Below are positions 11,640 through 23,121 of a stretch of 64,000 nt of DNA, in pieces; position 1 is the first letter of the stretch; each line of letters starts with the position of its first letter. The notes under the pieces are model-generated. The model had not been told where the DNA came from, ran no database searches, and saw only the letters and a list, made by a program, of their open reading frames with translations. Source of the DNA: Turbatrix aceti. Taxonomy: Eukaryota > Nematoda > Chromadorea > Rhabditida > Panagrolaimidae. Made by a program: the position numbers and the translations under genes. The DNA lies in the NCBI GenBank assembly GCA_963969345.1, contig OZ017770.1, forward strand, positions 5,093,246 to 5,157,245, read 5' to 3'.

Positions 11640-11945
11640 GATGACAGAGCCAAAATGCAAGGAAAAATCAAATAAAGTTCCTTGCGCATACGAGGACCGG
11701 GCTTCTTAGCCAGAGTTGCTATGACTACGCGCGCAAGTACATAACATTGGCCCCTGCGAATGAATGCAGGCCACTGCGGCAATCGCCAAAAGCTAAATCT
11801 TTAAATCCGGGGAATACCTCCTAATTCCCGGAATAAAGCGTCAAATCAATTAATAGCCAATTCATCGGATTCAGCAATGCTTTCATTGAGCAACGAAGCG
11901 TCACCATCCGTCTCTCTTCTCTGTCGATTTCGCACTATTTTGTGT
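11640..11945. other. Short gap between two minus-strand genes
   Basis: About 306 bp separates the unrecognised gene ending at 11946 from the B9D2 start. No clear AATAAA or acceptor close to the B9D2 ATG is visible, so I do not claim these two are co-transcribed, although orientation and spacing allow it. Confidence 0.5.
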
Positions 11946-13159
11946 TCATTTTTTCGTTGGTAAAAATCTTGCTCCCACGCAATCTGCAATCATAAGCTGA
12001 AAACGAAAACGCATGAAAAAAAACAAGACCTTGAGAGTGTGATGCGCTGCAACCCAGCTGTTTTCGCTGACGTTGTCCAGGCTCGACTTGGATTGTCCAG
12101 AATGCTTTCGTTCCGGTGCAGGTGGCGGTAGGGGATTGGATTCATGCTGTTTTGAGTGTACAATTGAAATTACTGGAGCGGCAGCAGTCGGCTGATTTGA
12201 CTCTGATTTCCTGAAACGAAATAAATAACCCTGCTTGTTTGGTTCCAAACAAATCAACAGACAGGTCCTCAATGAACTCGCGTGATACATGACTGACGAT
12301 TTCCATCGTCACCGGGCTCGGTGGCTTTTTCACTCGCTCACGAGGACCCGCTTCTTTGATTTCATAGAACCTGTGAGGCTTTTGTTTTTCTCTCTTCAGA
12401 CTTCTGCTGGATATTGGTTTCAGAGCCGACGTTTGCAGGGTCAACTAAAAAAATTTGTTGCATTGGATAATTAAAAAAAGCACAATACATGTTCAAGTCG
12501 TTTGTTGAAATTTTGAAAGCCAAAGTGTGGATCTGGTTTAGAAGACGTTGACGGCGAGACTAAAACAAAGCGCATGTTATTTTTTTAGTAGTGAATTGAA
12601 CGGAAACTTTTGTTGTTATGGTTGTTGTCGGAAATGTGGCCGTTTGGCTGTCGATATTCCGCATTTACACTTTCTCGTTGTTCGATAAATTTTACATCTT
12701 CATCCGTTGGTTTTGGTCGGCCGTACGATGACTTGGTCTTGATGAATCCTGCCTGGAAATATTTTGATAACATCAGGGTATAAAAAAAATCGTACGTGGA
12801 CTGTGTTTTCATTAGAGTTTCGCAGTTTTTGAGCCTCGTCGCTTCTTGAACGCCGAATACCGTTTTTGATTCTGGTACTGTCATCTGAAGTGGACTTTCA
12901 AAAATTAACCACAAACACATACGCATAAATTATTAAAAACAAACAAGTCAGTTTTGATTAAAAAAACAAATAAAAACAACAGCGTCGTTAAGCCAAAATT
13001 CTTACCGCGCGTAAAAATATTCTCGGTTTGTCCAATCGCCATCACTTGTCGTTTATGGCGAAGCACAACACTGTTGGCACAGCCCATGCGATCAGTACAA
13101 ATCCGAGGCGCGAAAAAAGTCAATGTATTCGAGGCCACTTGTAGTGGTGTAGCAGGCAT
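11946..13159 (-). CDS. Unrecognised disordered protein with a possible N-myristoylation start
   Basis: I assemble exons 13159-13006, 12884-12796, 12752-12608, 12559-12489, 12444-12251, 12210-12030 and 11996-11946, about 294 residues with phases agreeing throughout. No domain is recognised. The protein is rich in Ser, Lys, Arg, Asn and Pro (RRSRS, PKPTDED, PLPPPAPERK). The in-frame second Met (ATG 13087) gives MGCANS, a perfect Gly-x-x-x-Ser myristoylation context with a palmitoylatable Cys3; if it is the start, the product would be membrane-anchored. The 12251/12210 intron (40 nt) and the 12029-11997 intron (33 nt) are very short and the last may be read through. An earlier stop at 12585 is possible if exon 3 is unspliced. 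A TTATTCAG acceptor (to 13182) and AATAAA near 13280 suggest it follows the phosphopantetheinyl transferase in an operon. Confidence 0.5.
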
Positions 13160-13313
13160 TTCATCCGAGAGGCTTAGTTGTCTGAATAAGTGCTTATAAT
13201 AATTGCAAGCCCCGTCAAAGGAGGACTGTCCCCCGCCATGAAAAATAAAACACTGCATTCATATTCTTCAAAAATTTATTTACGTGACAACACAACAACA
13301 AAAAACCAAGTGA

Positions 13314-14417
13314 TCAAAAATTCTTTCGAAGCTTCTGCGCGAAATTTGTGTACTCGCCGGCAGCATCGTTTTCGAGGGGATTAAGGACGGTGGCGCCCTC
13401 GAGCAGAAATTCAAAGTTGACCTTTGAGAAGAAAAGCTTTGCTTCGGGGTCCTTGACAAACATGCACGTGCGAGGTAGCTTTTTTTCCCGGCAGACAGCG
13501 ATGGCATGGGTGGTATCGACGAAGGATTCCTCGAAGACCCATTGAGATTGGAGTTTGCCGTCGGCCAGCACGGTGGTCGAGGTCAGAAAAGCGCCGGGCT
13601 TGTAACGCTCGCTGGGATCGATGCGGAAGTCGTAGCGACTGAGGTCGTTGACAATTCCTTCCCCCGTGGCCTTTAGAACCGCTTCTTTCAGACACCAGAA
13701 ACGGTAGAAGACGGTCATTTTCATGGCTTCCGTAGCTTGACCGCGCATCTGACGCAGTTCTTCCGCGGACGCAGACTTGGCCATGGAGTTGATGTACTCG
13801 TCCGCGGATTTGTTATTGCCTAAATTTTGTTTTCGTCGTTGAAGTTTAAAAAAAACAACTTACGGCAAATATCTAAGCGCATCACATCGACGCCGACTTT
13901 CTCGCTGCAACTGCTGGCAAAAGCAGTATAATCGCCTTGATGGGAGACATTGAGGCCAAAAGTCGTGTTTGGTGGATTTGACAGGTACGGTTTACCCTTT
14001 TCTGTACGACGAAATTCAATTTCATGCCACGGAGTACCCGTAAACTGCAAATACACGTTGTACAAAATAGATAACTATCAGCAAAGTCTCTAACTCACGC
14101 GACGAGTCAGTTGCCGTAAAAACAACCGGCCTGCGAGACAGGCCATAGCGTCGTCCTTGTATCGGAAAGACATGATTTTCTCTTTGTCCTCTTCCGTCAC
14201 GCATTGGATCGCTTTCCGGAAGTAACTCTCGATCTGAAAGGAAGAACCGGGTAATTTTGAATGAGCCGGAGAACAATCCTTACGTTATCGTTCTCAAATG
14301 CGGATTTCAAGCTGAAAGCATAGCGATTGCAATTGCAACGAGGATTGATCGTTGTCCTGAAAATATGCGTGTGTAAAACAGTCGACAGCGGATCCGCACA
14401 AAAACTTACGTCGACAT
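13314..14417 (-). CDS. 4'-phosphopantetheinyl transferase (AASDHPPT type)
   Basis: Exons are 14417-14410, 14356-14284, 14233-14099, 14044-13864 and 13819-13314, giving 300 residues; the human enzyme has 309. It transfers 4'-phosphopantetheine from CoA to a conserved Ser of acyl carrier proteins (fatty acid synthase, mitochondrial ACP, and AASDH). Visible family motifs are the KGKPYL region, NVSHQGDY, the magnesium-binding VGVDVM (residues about 122-127) and FWCLKEAVLKA (W174, K177, E178), which carries the second acidic ligand and catalytic Lys. The first exon has only 8 coding nucleotides, but its GTAAGT donor and phase fit. AATAAA lies about 35 nt after the stop. The next same-strand gene begins about 155 bp downstream. 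Confidence 0.93.
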
Positions 14418-15024
14418 GCTTGCCTTAGTTTTGACGCGACTGACTGCGAGTCTGGATGTAGCAAAAGAGTGGGATGTCGAGAAAAGGGGGAACGTCGACA
14501 CTCTTGTCCAGTTCGAATAGGGTGGCGTTGCGACAACACCACGTATCGCTGAGCGACAAGGTTGAGATGTCGTCGCTGCGAGGCGATGGCGAAGAACGAT
14601 TAAACAACTCTCACTTGCCGGAATCATAGAAGTGCGTACAACACCCGCTCATAGTTTTCAGGGTCAAACAGAGTCTACAAGATCACCGTATCGAGGAGGG
14701 AGGGAAAAATGAGACGAACTATGCTAATGATATGCCCAGCGATTCGGCCACTTTTCTTTTACCATTCAACTGCACCATTCGGCTCGAGAGTATGACTTTG
14801 CGGACCATGACCAACTATCGCACGATATCCGACAAACATATTCATTTTTGTCTGTTCCACAAAATTACGCACAAAGGTGAGGAAAGAGGGAGGCACTTAT
14901 TTGAAGAACATATTTTAAAAAATCACTAAAAAAATGTCGCACCAAAAAAAAACAATCGTACAATAGATTAAAAATTAAAAAACATAAATTAAAACAAAAA
15001 CTGGAAAAGTGAGAAATAATTGAA
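14418..15024. other. Gap between the phosphopantetheinyl transferase and TRAP beta genes
   Basis: About 600 bp. I see no supported exon. It contains the TRAP beta 3' flank (AT-rich, 14900-15020) and the transferase 5' flank. Confidence 0.6.
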
Positions 15025-15960
15025 TTATTTGTTCTTGCGGCCAGCACCGGCAATCGGGTACTTGGTGGCCACAGAGTTGTAAAAGTAAAATGGCAGAGCG
15101 AGGGTCGGCAGCGAGAGCAGGAGGAAGACGGCCCAGGTGTTGAGCTTGGAGCTGAATCGGCGGTCGTAGTCTCGCTTGCGGTAGATGTATCCCTGGCCAG
15201 GAGAGGTCGAGTAGACGAGTTTCAATTCCTTAGCGTTTTCTGAAGGCAGGTAGGTGACGGGGGCGGAAGTGTAGTTGAAGACGCCGTAGCTGAGGGGCCG
15301 GATGATGACGGAGTGGGTGATGTTCTCGCCAGGCTGGAGCTTAGGCCACTTGACGTGGAAGAGTCCCTTTACGATCTCAAACGAGTTGGTCGGGAAGCTG
15401 GCGCGGTCGTCAAGCACAATCGAGTAAGCTGGCTGATCACCCACGTTGAAGAGATCGTACTGGATGACAAAGTCCATATCCTCGACGGCATACTGGCTCA
15501 GCGAAGACTTTGAGACGAGGACACGAGCCGAGTTCAACGACTTGACCTATAAAAACAAATCAATTGTTGCTGATTTTTGAAGATAAACATCAGCTGATTA
15601 TTTATGCGACACCATTTTCAAAAAAACTACAAGTTATTTTTAAAAAACCCTAATTTTCCAATTTTTTGTAGCAGCAGACAAATTCAAACTAAAAAAATCC
15701 AAAACATGGTTGCAACGGTTGCAGTCACTACGATGAATGTAGCATCGATCAACGAGCAACGCGTGCTCCGTTTCGTGAACTCAAACCACCACTCAAAAGC
15801 AAAAAGCAACCAACGGCGCTTGCGATTTATGATCAGTGATCTTGGGCTTTATTCAGTTTTTTTTTAATTCTCTCTAGAGCTTGCCCCAACAAAACGAACG
15901 TACCTCTTCTTCAGCAGCGAACGCAAGAGCGAAAACAGCCAGCAGGAACAGAACCTTCAT
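15025..15960 (-). CDS. trap-2: Translocon-associated protein subunit beta (SSR2)
   Basis: Exons are 15960-15904 and 15546-15025, giving 192 residues, similar to vertebrate SSR2 (183). It is a type I membrane subunit of the TRAP complex beside the Sec61 channel of the rough ER. Features are a cleavable signal (MKVLFLLAVFALAFA), an ER-lumenal Ig-like beta-domain with YAVEDMDFVIQYDLFNVG and GENITHSVI, an N-glycosylation-type NYTS, a transmembrane segment at about 155-174, and a short basic cytosolic tail ending GRKNK. Intron 1 (357 nt) is long for this window. The acceptor TTTTAG lies 1 nt before the ATG, and the ETF beta stop is only 172 bp upstream on the same strand. Together these indicate a trans-spliced downstream gene of an operon. 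Confidence 0.95.
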
Positions 15961-16131
15961 CCTAAAATGACAAATAAGAACTGGCGAGCGAGAACAAGCT
16001 CGATCGAGATATCAGATGGTAAAGCAACCAACAAACAACACCAGAACAACTTTTTAGATATATTTATACACTTCTTTTGACAAACCAATGCCCATAAAAC
16101 ATCTTTTAGCCTATTTCAATAGTTACACAAG
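15961..16131 (-). promoter_or_regulatory. Probable intercistronic region with trans-splice acceptor (ETFB to TRAP beta)
   Basis: The 171 bp between the ETF beta stop and the TRAP beta start ends in TGTCATTTTAG, whose AG (15963-15962) leaves only one base before the ATG. No donor is available for a cis intron inside such a short leader. I infer spliced-leader addition to the downstream cistron. A canonical AATAAA is not obvious here (only ATAAAT-like sequences). Confidence 0.6.
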
Positions 16132-16997
16132 TTAGGCAATGGCACCGCGTTCTTTGAGCTTCTTGATGAGCGTCGGAACGTCCTCGACGAATTCACCGGC
16201 AGTGCGAGCGGCAGGCTCCGAGACCTGTAAGAAAACGCGTAACTCAGTCAGTATGTAAGAGCAAAAAACCAACCTCAAGAACTTCAGTTTGAGGAGTAAG
16301 ATCGACGCCGAGATCTTTGGGAGTGAGCTTCTCAAGCGGCTTCTTCTTGGCTTTGACAATGTTTGGCAGGGTGGCATAGCGGGGCTCATTGAGACGCAGA
16401 TCAGCGCTGACAACAGCAGGCAACTTCACCTTGATTGTTTCGGCGCCGCCGTCGATTTCGCGCTCGACAAGCAGGTGAGTCTTGCTTTCGCTGGTCACCT
16501 TGCTGGCAAAAGTAGCCTGAGGCCAGTTGAGCAGTCCGGCGACGAGTTGGCCAGTCTGGTTTGCGTCATCGTCGATAGCCTGCTTTCCGACGAAAAGTGC
16601 ATCGTATTTGCCCTGGGTGAGCAACTTGGAGAGAGTGCGAGCAACGTGCAGGGGCTCCAACTTGGCAGCAGTGGCGGCATCGACTTCGACGTGAACTGCC
16701 TTATCGGCGCCCTTGGCAAGAGCAGTACGAAGAACCTCCTGAAAAAAAAGTCGAACTACAAGAAGTGTGACAGGGCACAGTTGAACAAACCTGAGATTTG
16801 GCGGGTCCGATCGAGACAGCCACGACTTCGGACGCTTTCTTGGCTTCCTTCAGCTTGACGGCTTCCTCGAGGGCGATCTCATCGAAAGGATTCATCGAGT
16901 GCTGGACATTGTCGGTCTGAACGCCCAACTTATCCGGGCGGACGCGCACTTTGATGGCGTAGTCGACGACACGCTTGACTCCAACCAAAATCTTCAT
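16132..16997 (-). CDS. etfb: Electron transfer flavoprotein subunit beta
   Basis: Exons are 16997-16791, 16738-16274 and 16224-16132, giving 254 residues; human ETFB has 255. With ETF alpha it passes electrons from mitochondrial acyl-CoA and amino-acid dehydrogenases to ETF-QO. It starts [14 protein letters not shown], like family members. It has [17 protein letters not shown], the AMP-binding region around [17 protein letters not shown], and ATFASKV..., and ends in the usual [14 protein letters not shown] tail. The ETF signature [17 protein letters not shown] is complete. A TTTTTTTCAG acceptor (to 17002) lies 4 nt before the ATG, so the transcript is probably trans-spliced. It is apparently the upstream member of an operon with TRAP beta. 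Confidence 0.96.
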
Positions 16998-17341
16998 GCT
17001 TCTGAAAAAAATGACCGCTGTGAATAACAACACACAAAACAAAACTACAAAACAGTGAAAACAACCTAACCACGTAAGAAGGGTATCGAGAATGGCTAGG
17101 GCAGGAGGAGCAGAGGAGCACCTGTGTCGTAAAATATGCGGACGCGACACACTACACACATGCAGTCCGCAGCCTGTTTACTGTTAGAAGACAGAGCACA
17201 TCGTTCGCTGCGAGAGTATCTCAATTACAAAGATGACGAGAATGCTACGTATACTTTTTCACGCAGCGCATTTGATTTTTTTGTATGCGTGGTTGTTTTT
17301 CTTTCCAAGTTTTTTTAATCTATTTTTTTTCTTCAGGGAAG
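16998..17341. other. Divergent promoter region between ETFB and the VIP36-like gene
   Basis: A 344-bp intergenic stretch between divergently transcribed genes, each with a splice acceptor within 5 nt of its ATG (AG at 17003-17002 on the minus strand, and at 17335-17336 on the plus strand). It must hold both promoters, although no specific element is recognisable. Confidence 0.6.
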
Positions 17342-18655
17342 ATGAAGTGTATCGTATTGGTTCTGTCTCTGGTAGCTGCCATCGTGCATACCCAAGATGA
17401 GGAAGTAATCGACGACCAGCCTGTCACTGAGTACAGAGGGTATTTCAAACGAGAGCACTCCCTGATTAAGCCCTTTCAAGGTAGGATTTATGAATATGGC
17501 AAGAGCATTCATTTCATGGGGTTTAACGGTTTCAGGAGCAGGCATGGATGTCCCTTACTGGAATATTCTGGGTTCGACTGTGGTTTCCAGCGAGCAGATT
17601 CGCCTCACAGCAGACGTCCAAGCTCGTCAAGGCGCTATCTTCAACACTGTGGTGAGTTGATTTACCTTTTTTTATGCTCAGGGCATGCTAAATTTGGCTC
17701 TAATTGTGTTTGAGAGGTTTTCACGGTTATAAAACGCTCAGCGATACTTGGCCTAAAATTTTCAAGACGCATATAATAAAAAAGCAATTTTCAGCCCGTT
17801 CAAAGCCGTGACTGGGAAATCGTCGTGTCCTTCCGTGTCCACGGTACCACCGGCAACCTCTTCGGTGATGGCTTCGCATTCTGGTACGTCGCAGAACCTG
17901 CTCTGGGCAACGTCTTCGGCGCTAAGGATTACTTCCGTGGGCTTGGTATCTTCTTTGACACCTACAGCAACCACAACGGCGCTCACACCCATGGTCACCC
18001 TTACATCAGCGCTATGGTTGCCAACGGAAGTGTCAACTACGATCACGATACGGATGGCACTCATACGCAGTTGGGCGGCGAAGAAAAAGGCTGCCAGTCC
18101 AAGTTCCGCAACCAGGATTACGACACCCAGGTGCTTATTCGCTACGTCGGTGAAAAAATTTCTGTAAGTTTTTATATCATCTGAATCGTCGGAAAAGGCT
18201 GACGCGGATGTTTACAGGTTTACACTGATGTCGACCAAAAAGGTGTATGGGCCGAGTGCTTTGCAGTTCCCAACGTTCGCTTGCCAACGGGTTATTACTT
18301 CGGTTTTTCGGCCGCTACCGGTGATTTGAGCGGTTGGTGACTTTTTAAATGCATTTTTATTTGGTAAAATCGTCGACTTTCAGACAATCACGACATTGTT
18401 GCCGTCAAGACTTTCGAACAAGAATTCGCCCACGTCGAACGTCAGGGCGAAGTCGATCCCAACAATATCATCCCTTCTGCTGACTTTGTCGCCGCTCCTC
18501 GCGATCACGTCGTCGACCCGAAGCCTTCCAAACTCGGCTTTGGTGGCACGGTGATTCTCTGCCTGGTCGGAGTCATCGTTATCCTTGGGTTGTTCGTCTT
18601 CGGGCTCGCGTGGTTGCATCAGCGCAATGAGCGCTCTCGAAAGCGGTTCTACTAA
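17342..18655 (+). CDS. VIP36-like L-type lectin (LMAN2 family)
   Basis: Exons are 17342-17480, 17536-17651, 17795-18163, 18218-18332 and 18384-18655, giving 336 residues. It is a type I cargo receptor that binds high-mannose glycans and cycles between ER and Golgi. It has a signal peptide (residues 1-17) and an L-type lectin domain with DGFAFWY and GIFFDTYSNHNGAHTHGHP (calcium- and mannose-binding region). A linker precedes one transmembrane segment (about 295-319) and the short tail ends KRFY, the same ending as VIP36. The tail lacks a dilysine KKxx but has the basic-Phe-Tyr type exit signal. A TTCTTCAG acceptor ends at 17336, 5 nt before the start codon. Human VIP36 is 356 residues. Confidence 0.95.
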
Positions 18656-20152
18656 TTTTTATTGCCTTCCCTGCTTATTTCTAAAAAAGTGCAACTTTCT
18701 TTTTTGTTCGTTCGCCAAACCGCAATCAGTTTACTAACGTCTGTCGTGTTTTGTGATGATAGATACTAGTCTAGCTCAAAAATGGTCTTTTTAATTTATT
18801 CTTTTTTTTAAAATGCTTGCGCCCTCCTTTGTTTTGCACTTCGGTTTTTTTCGGGTTTAAGTCGTTGGGCAAAAGACGTAATTCAACCAAAAAGCCTTTC
18901 CGCCAATTGACTTCACTGCCCCACCCCTGTTCTCTTCACCTCGTGGGGTTTATGAGGGTTGGATGTCAATAAATGGATTATTAACAATGGAGGGTCTCAT
19001 TGATGGGGCACTTTATGTTCGATTGAGGGAACAGATGCGTGCTTGCAAGGTGGTTGGTGGTCCATGCTTGGTAATAAAAATGACATTTTCATCGGAAAAA
19101 AAATGGACAAAAATGGTATGTACAATTGTTCAGAAAAGCTACGGTTTTTTTATTGCTTGCTTTGTTACAGTTTTTCGGTCTGCATTAATCACCAACGTAA
19201 AACATGATATTTCAGATTTTTTTTGATTCTCGTTAAAAATTGTAGCCCTTTTTTTAATTTCCAAAAAAAAATTCTTGGAAATCGTATTTATTTTTTGTAT
19301 TCATTTTATTTTTTGTACCCGAAACTAAAAAACCGGTATTTATATCCGCTGCAGCTGCTGTCATTTGTACTCTGGTTTGCCCCTGAATGGCACGCTGTAA
19401 TTTGTACTTGGTCATAGGGCACCGCAGTGCAAAAACACCTTTCTACAAAATGACGCAATGTCATGGAAATGATTATCATCGTCACACTAACAAAAAATTG
19501 GCCGTTCTTGTGTGTAACACGGAAGAACAACAATCCATCAAGCTTGAAAAAAAAGCTGCAACCAGTGTTGCGTGTCGTTTTCCACACTTCACTGAATTCG
19601 GGCAGCCGTAAACTTCATACGCTCATTAGTGGTGATTTGCTCATAACCAAAATTAACGGCACACATGCCCGATTTTGCCTCAAATTACACCCACTCTCCC
19701 AAACTTTCGAAGGTACACTTTATTTTTATTCAAAAACCAATAGCTAAAAATCGAGTTTCCATTATAGAGACGTGAACAACAAACGTAAAAAAACTGGATG
19801 ACAATTATAATAATGACAAAAAAGTATGGACATGAAACATCAGAGTTGGCTCATGACAAATGGTGAATGGCCGTTGTTTGACCGGAGTGTTTGGAAACGT
19901 TTCTGACAAGTCGTACCAGATCTGTCGAGCAGAAATGGTTTTGCGATCAGTTTTCACTAACGTGAAAACGTAAGCGTACGTGGTTGAATTACAAGAAAAG
20001 AAGGAGAAACAAAAACAAAAAAGAAATAGCTCAAAGGAATTACAACGAATAAAATGTTATATTTGAAAAAAGATGAGAACGAATGATTCCAATGTGTTTC
20101 AATATGAAAAAAAGAAATACATGAGAGTTAGTGAATTTAAGTTGAAACATTT
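18656..20152. other. Intergenic region between convergent genes
   Basis: About 1.5 kb between the lectin stop and the APL-1 stop, so it carries two 3' UTRs. Sequence is AT-rich with poly-A/T runs. ORFs at 18963-19226 and 19223-19747 have no coding-like features. Nothing else is supported. Confidence 0.6.
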
Positions 20153-23121
20153 TTACGGTTTGCCATCAAAAAACGTGTACGTAGGATTTTCATAGCCGTT
20201 AACTTGCATACCAGCAACGTGGCGTTCCTCCGGAGTGCAGACGTCAACCTCGATGAAACCCGGATGACGGACGCGCCGTCGGATGGCTACGAAGAACAGT
20301 GCAGCAAACAGAGTTGCGGACGCGACAACGATGACCAGCAAGTTGCTCGTGGTAACGACCGAGTTGATGTTGCTGGATTCCTCCATCTGCTGAAAATGAT
20401 GGTCATAAAATGATGAACTCCGAACAACAAAATCGTTCCGGTAATAAAAATGGCTTTTAAAAAACACTTACAATTTCATTGACCAATTTTTCGTGCCTGG
20501 CAAACGACGGGTGCTCAGCAGCGTCCTCCTCGATGCGGATAGGCCGGCGCACGATGGGCTCAATAACGACGCGCAGTCTCTTAGCCTTCTCGGAAGATTC
20601 GCTAAACTCTTCCGTGCTTTCTGAATCGTCGTCATCGTCTTCGTCATCGTTGCTGTCATCTTCCACGGTCTCGCTCAACTTTTCATCCTTGGCCGGCTTC
20701 TTTTCGGCGTTTTTGTCATTCTCATCATCGTCGTCGTCTTCGTCGCTCTCGTCATCGTCATCATCGTCGTCCTCATCAGAGGAGGTAGATTCAGAAGACG
20801 ACTTAAATTCGGGCTTCTCGGTCTTAGCGGTGATGATGGTGCCAAGGTTGACCTTCGGAGCGGGCGTCGAAACCATGTCCTTGATGCTGTCAAAGTCAAA
20901 CGAGGGCATGGACGAGGGAGCGCCCAGGCGAGTGCTGGCTTGTTTGTACAAATCAATGAGCTTCACGTTCGCGTCCGTATCGTCGAGTGATTCCAGTTCG
21001 TCGACAGTGAGGCCAGGAGTGTTCTCGCGACGGTGTTCTCGCCAGAATTCAATGGCAATCGGGCGGATCTGCTTCTCAATGGTCGGGAAGTCACGGAGCA
21101 TGGCGAGCGTGCCATTGATGCGGAGATCAATGTTTCGCAGACGGTGGAGAAGGACCTTTTCGAAGGCAACAGCCTCATCCTGATCGGTTCGGAGAAGGTG
21201 GCGGAAGCGGTTGATCATGTGGGTGCGATCCTTCTCTTCGGCGCGGATGTAGTTCTTGAGCGACTTCAGGACGTTCTGCTTGTTGAAAGCACCAACCTGC
21301 ATGGCAAGAGCAGCGCGGTACTCGTGAGTGGCCTGTCGCTTCTTTTCATTCAGCGCTTCCTGGACGCGTTGGTCGTGGACCTCTTCAACCTGGCGGCGAA
21401 GTTCGCGATTTTCTTCCTCCAGCGAGGCAACAGTTTTGCGGAAACGAGAAGTCATTTCGCGTTTGTAGTTATCGGCACCATTCGGATCGGCCTCCTTCAT
21501 CTTGTTGTAGCGGTCGAAAAGATTGCTCCACTCGGTAATCACCTTGGTGACCTTCTTGCGGTGGCGTTTCTCCAGACGCTCTTCGACATCACGGAAACGT
21601 TCGTGCTCGCTCTTAGTGTCATCGTCCTGGAAGTAGGGGTCCTGGTGAGCGTGCTCGTCGTCGTCTTCGACCGACTCTTCATCGTCATTCAAATCCGAAT
21701 CATCTTCTAAAATGCTTTTCATGAGAAAAACAATTAACAGATAAAAACAAACGCTACCGTCATCATCGTTTTCATCTTCATCGATGTCGGTTTCTTCAAT
21801 CTTCTTAATTGGAGTGGGATCTTCGGTTTTAGCTGCAAAAACAACTTAAAAAAAATGAAAGAAAAAATATCCGCCTACCTGCAGTCTTGGGGCAGCAAAC
21901 AAATTCGACACCACGGAACATGTCGAGTCCGCAGGGCTCAAGGATGGCAAATGACCGGACGGTCATCTTTTCGCCATTAATGCTCTTTGCATCACACTCC
22001 TCACCAGCCTTGCCGCTCCAGTACTTGTAGTCCTGGCAGGTGCTACGGCCCATGACATGCGCAAAGTGGCATTGGCCGGGAACTTGCAGGGATTCGGTAA
22101 CGAATTCGCCGACTAAAAACGTTTAAAAACATTACAATCTGTGCATGAGTAATTCTTCGCTGTTTTGTCTTTCCCCGGTCGTGAGTCATCTTTTCTGCCC
22201 GTCCTCGGGTCAGGCTGTACCAGTTGTAAAAAAAAAACTAATTTCGCCCGACTTATCAAAGCCAAATTTAACCAAACAAGTTGTTGTTTACATCGCCAAA
22301 AAAGCCGGGCCGGGCCGAGTCGGGTCATAAGCCATAAAATCGGAGAAAATAGAGGTCAAAGATAACTCACCAATGCACTGATAAGGCTGAACTATAAATG
22401 TGTGCTTGCACTGCGTTCCGTCTTCCTTGCACCAACGAGAAACCTCTGTTTGATGAGAGTACTCAACAATGTTTGTAACATTTTTACCCGGGTATACCTA
22501 AAATCCATCACATGCATTTGTAAACAGGATACTTTTTTGTGCAAAAAGAAAAAAAACTCGACAATTAAATTTCCATTTTTGGACTAATACTTGACCAATG
22601 TACAAAATACTTACTCGTTTACAGTACTTCAAGATGTCGTATTTGCCATGGAAACACTTGGCCAGTGCACTGTCATCTGACTTCCAGCTACCATCTGCAG
22701 TCATATACTGATTGCGGAAACCGCATTTAAAAGCAACGAGAGGAACAAACGCCTCATGGCTTCGCACTTGAACGCCGTCCACGTTAGCCGATACTCCCTA
22801 GAAAAAAATAATTAAAATAAGAAAGAAAACGGAAGAAATGATTCCTGTTGTTCAAAAGTGAAATGTCATCTCTCTCTATTTTTTTTTGTTTATCGTAACG
22901 CGCTTGACGTTCGTATTAGGGTCACGGCGATGTCCCTTGACACAAATTTGCTTCTTGTATACATATAAATAAATCAGAAATGACATTAAAATTGTAGTAA
23001 GCAAGACTAATTGGAATGACAGACTATCTAATTAGTGAAGCTCTCTCACCTTTATCAGTTCAGAAGTAGCTAGCGCAAGTCCGGCGACAAAAAACGTCAG
23101 CAGCACCGTAGCTGCCGCCAT
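20153..23121 (-). CDS. apl-1: Amyloid precursor-like protein (APL-1)
   Basis: Exons are 23121-23050, 22797-22615, 22497-22371, 22112-21879, 21832-21758, 21706-20472 and 20389-20153, giving 720 residues. It is a type I neuronal and epidermal surface protein. Domain order is signal peptide (1-17); E1 growth-factor-like part ([11 protein letters not shown]...KYCKRVYPGKNV, WCKEDG); copper-binding-like part ending [16 protein letters not shown]; acidic linker; E2 helical domain (about 265-500, with [15 protein letters not shown] and [14 protein letters not shown]); a second very acidic Asp/Glu/Ser stretch; transmembrane segment at about 659-678; and a cytosolic tail with the YENPTY internalisation and PTB-binding motif (NPTY 710-713). 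The juxtamembrane region does not resemble human A-beta. A TTTTTCAG acceptor ends 9 nt before the start codon. Confidence 0.97.

Noticed and set aside
15604..15867. Plus-strand ORF inside the TRAP beta intron
   Set aside because: AT-rich, no coding signature, no splice partners; ordinary intron sequence.
20479..21710. Plus-strand ORFs (Ser-rich, 234 and 225 codons) opposite APL-1
   Set aside because: They are antisense to the Asp/Glu-rich and E2 parts of APL-1; GAT/GAA codons read as Ser/Leu on the other strand.
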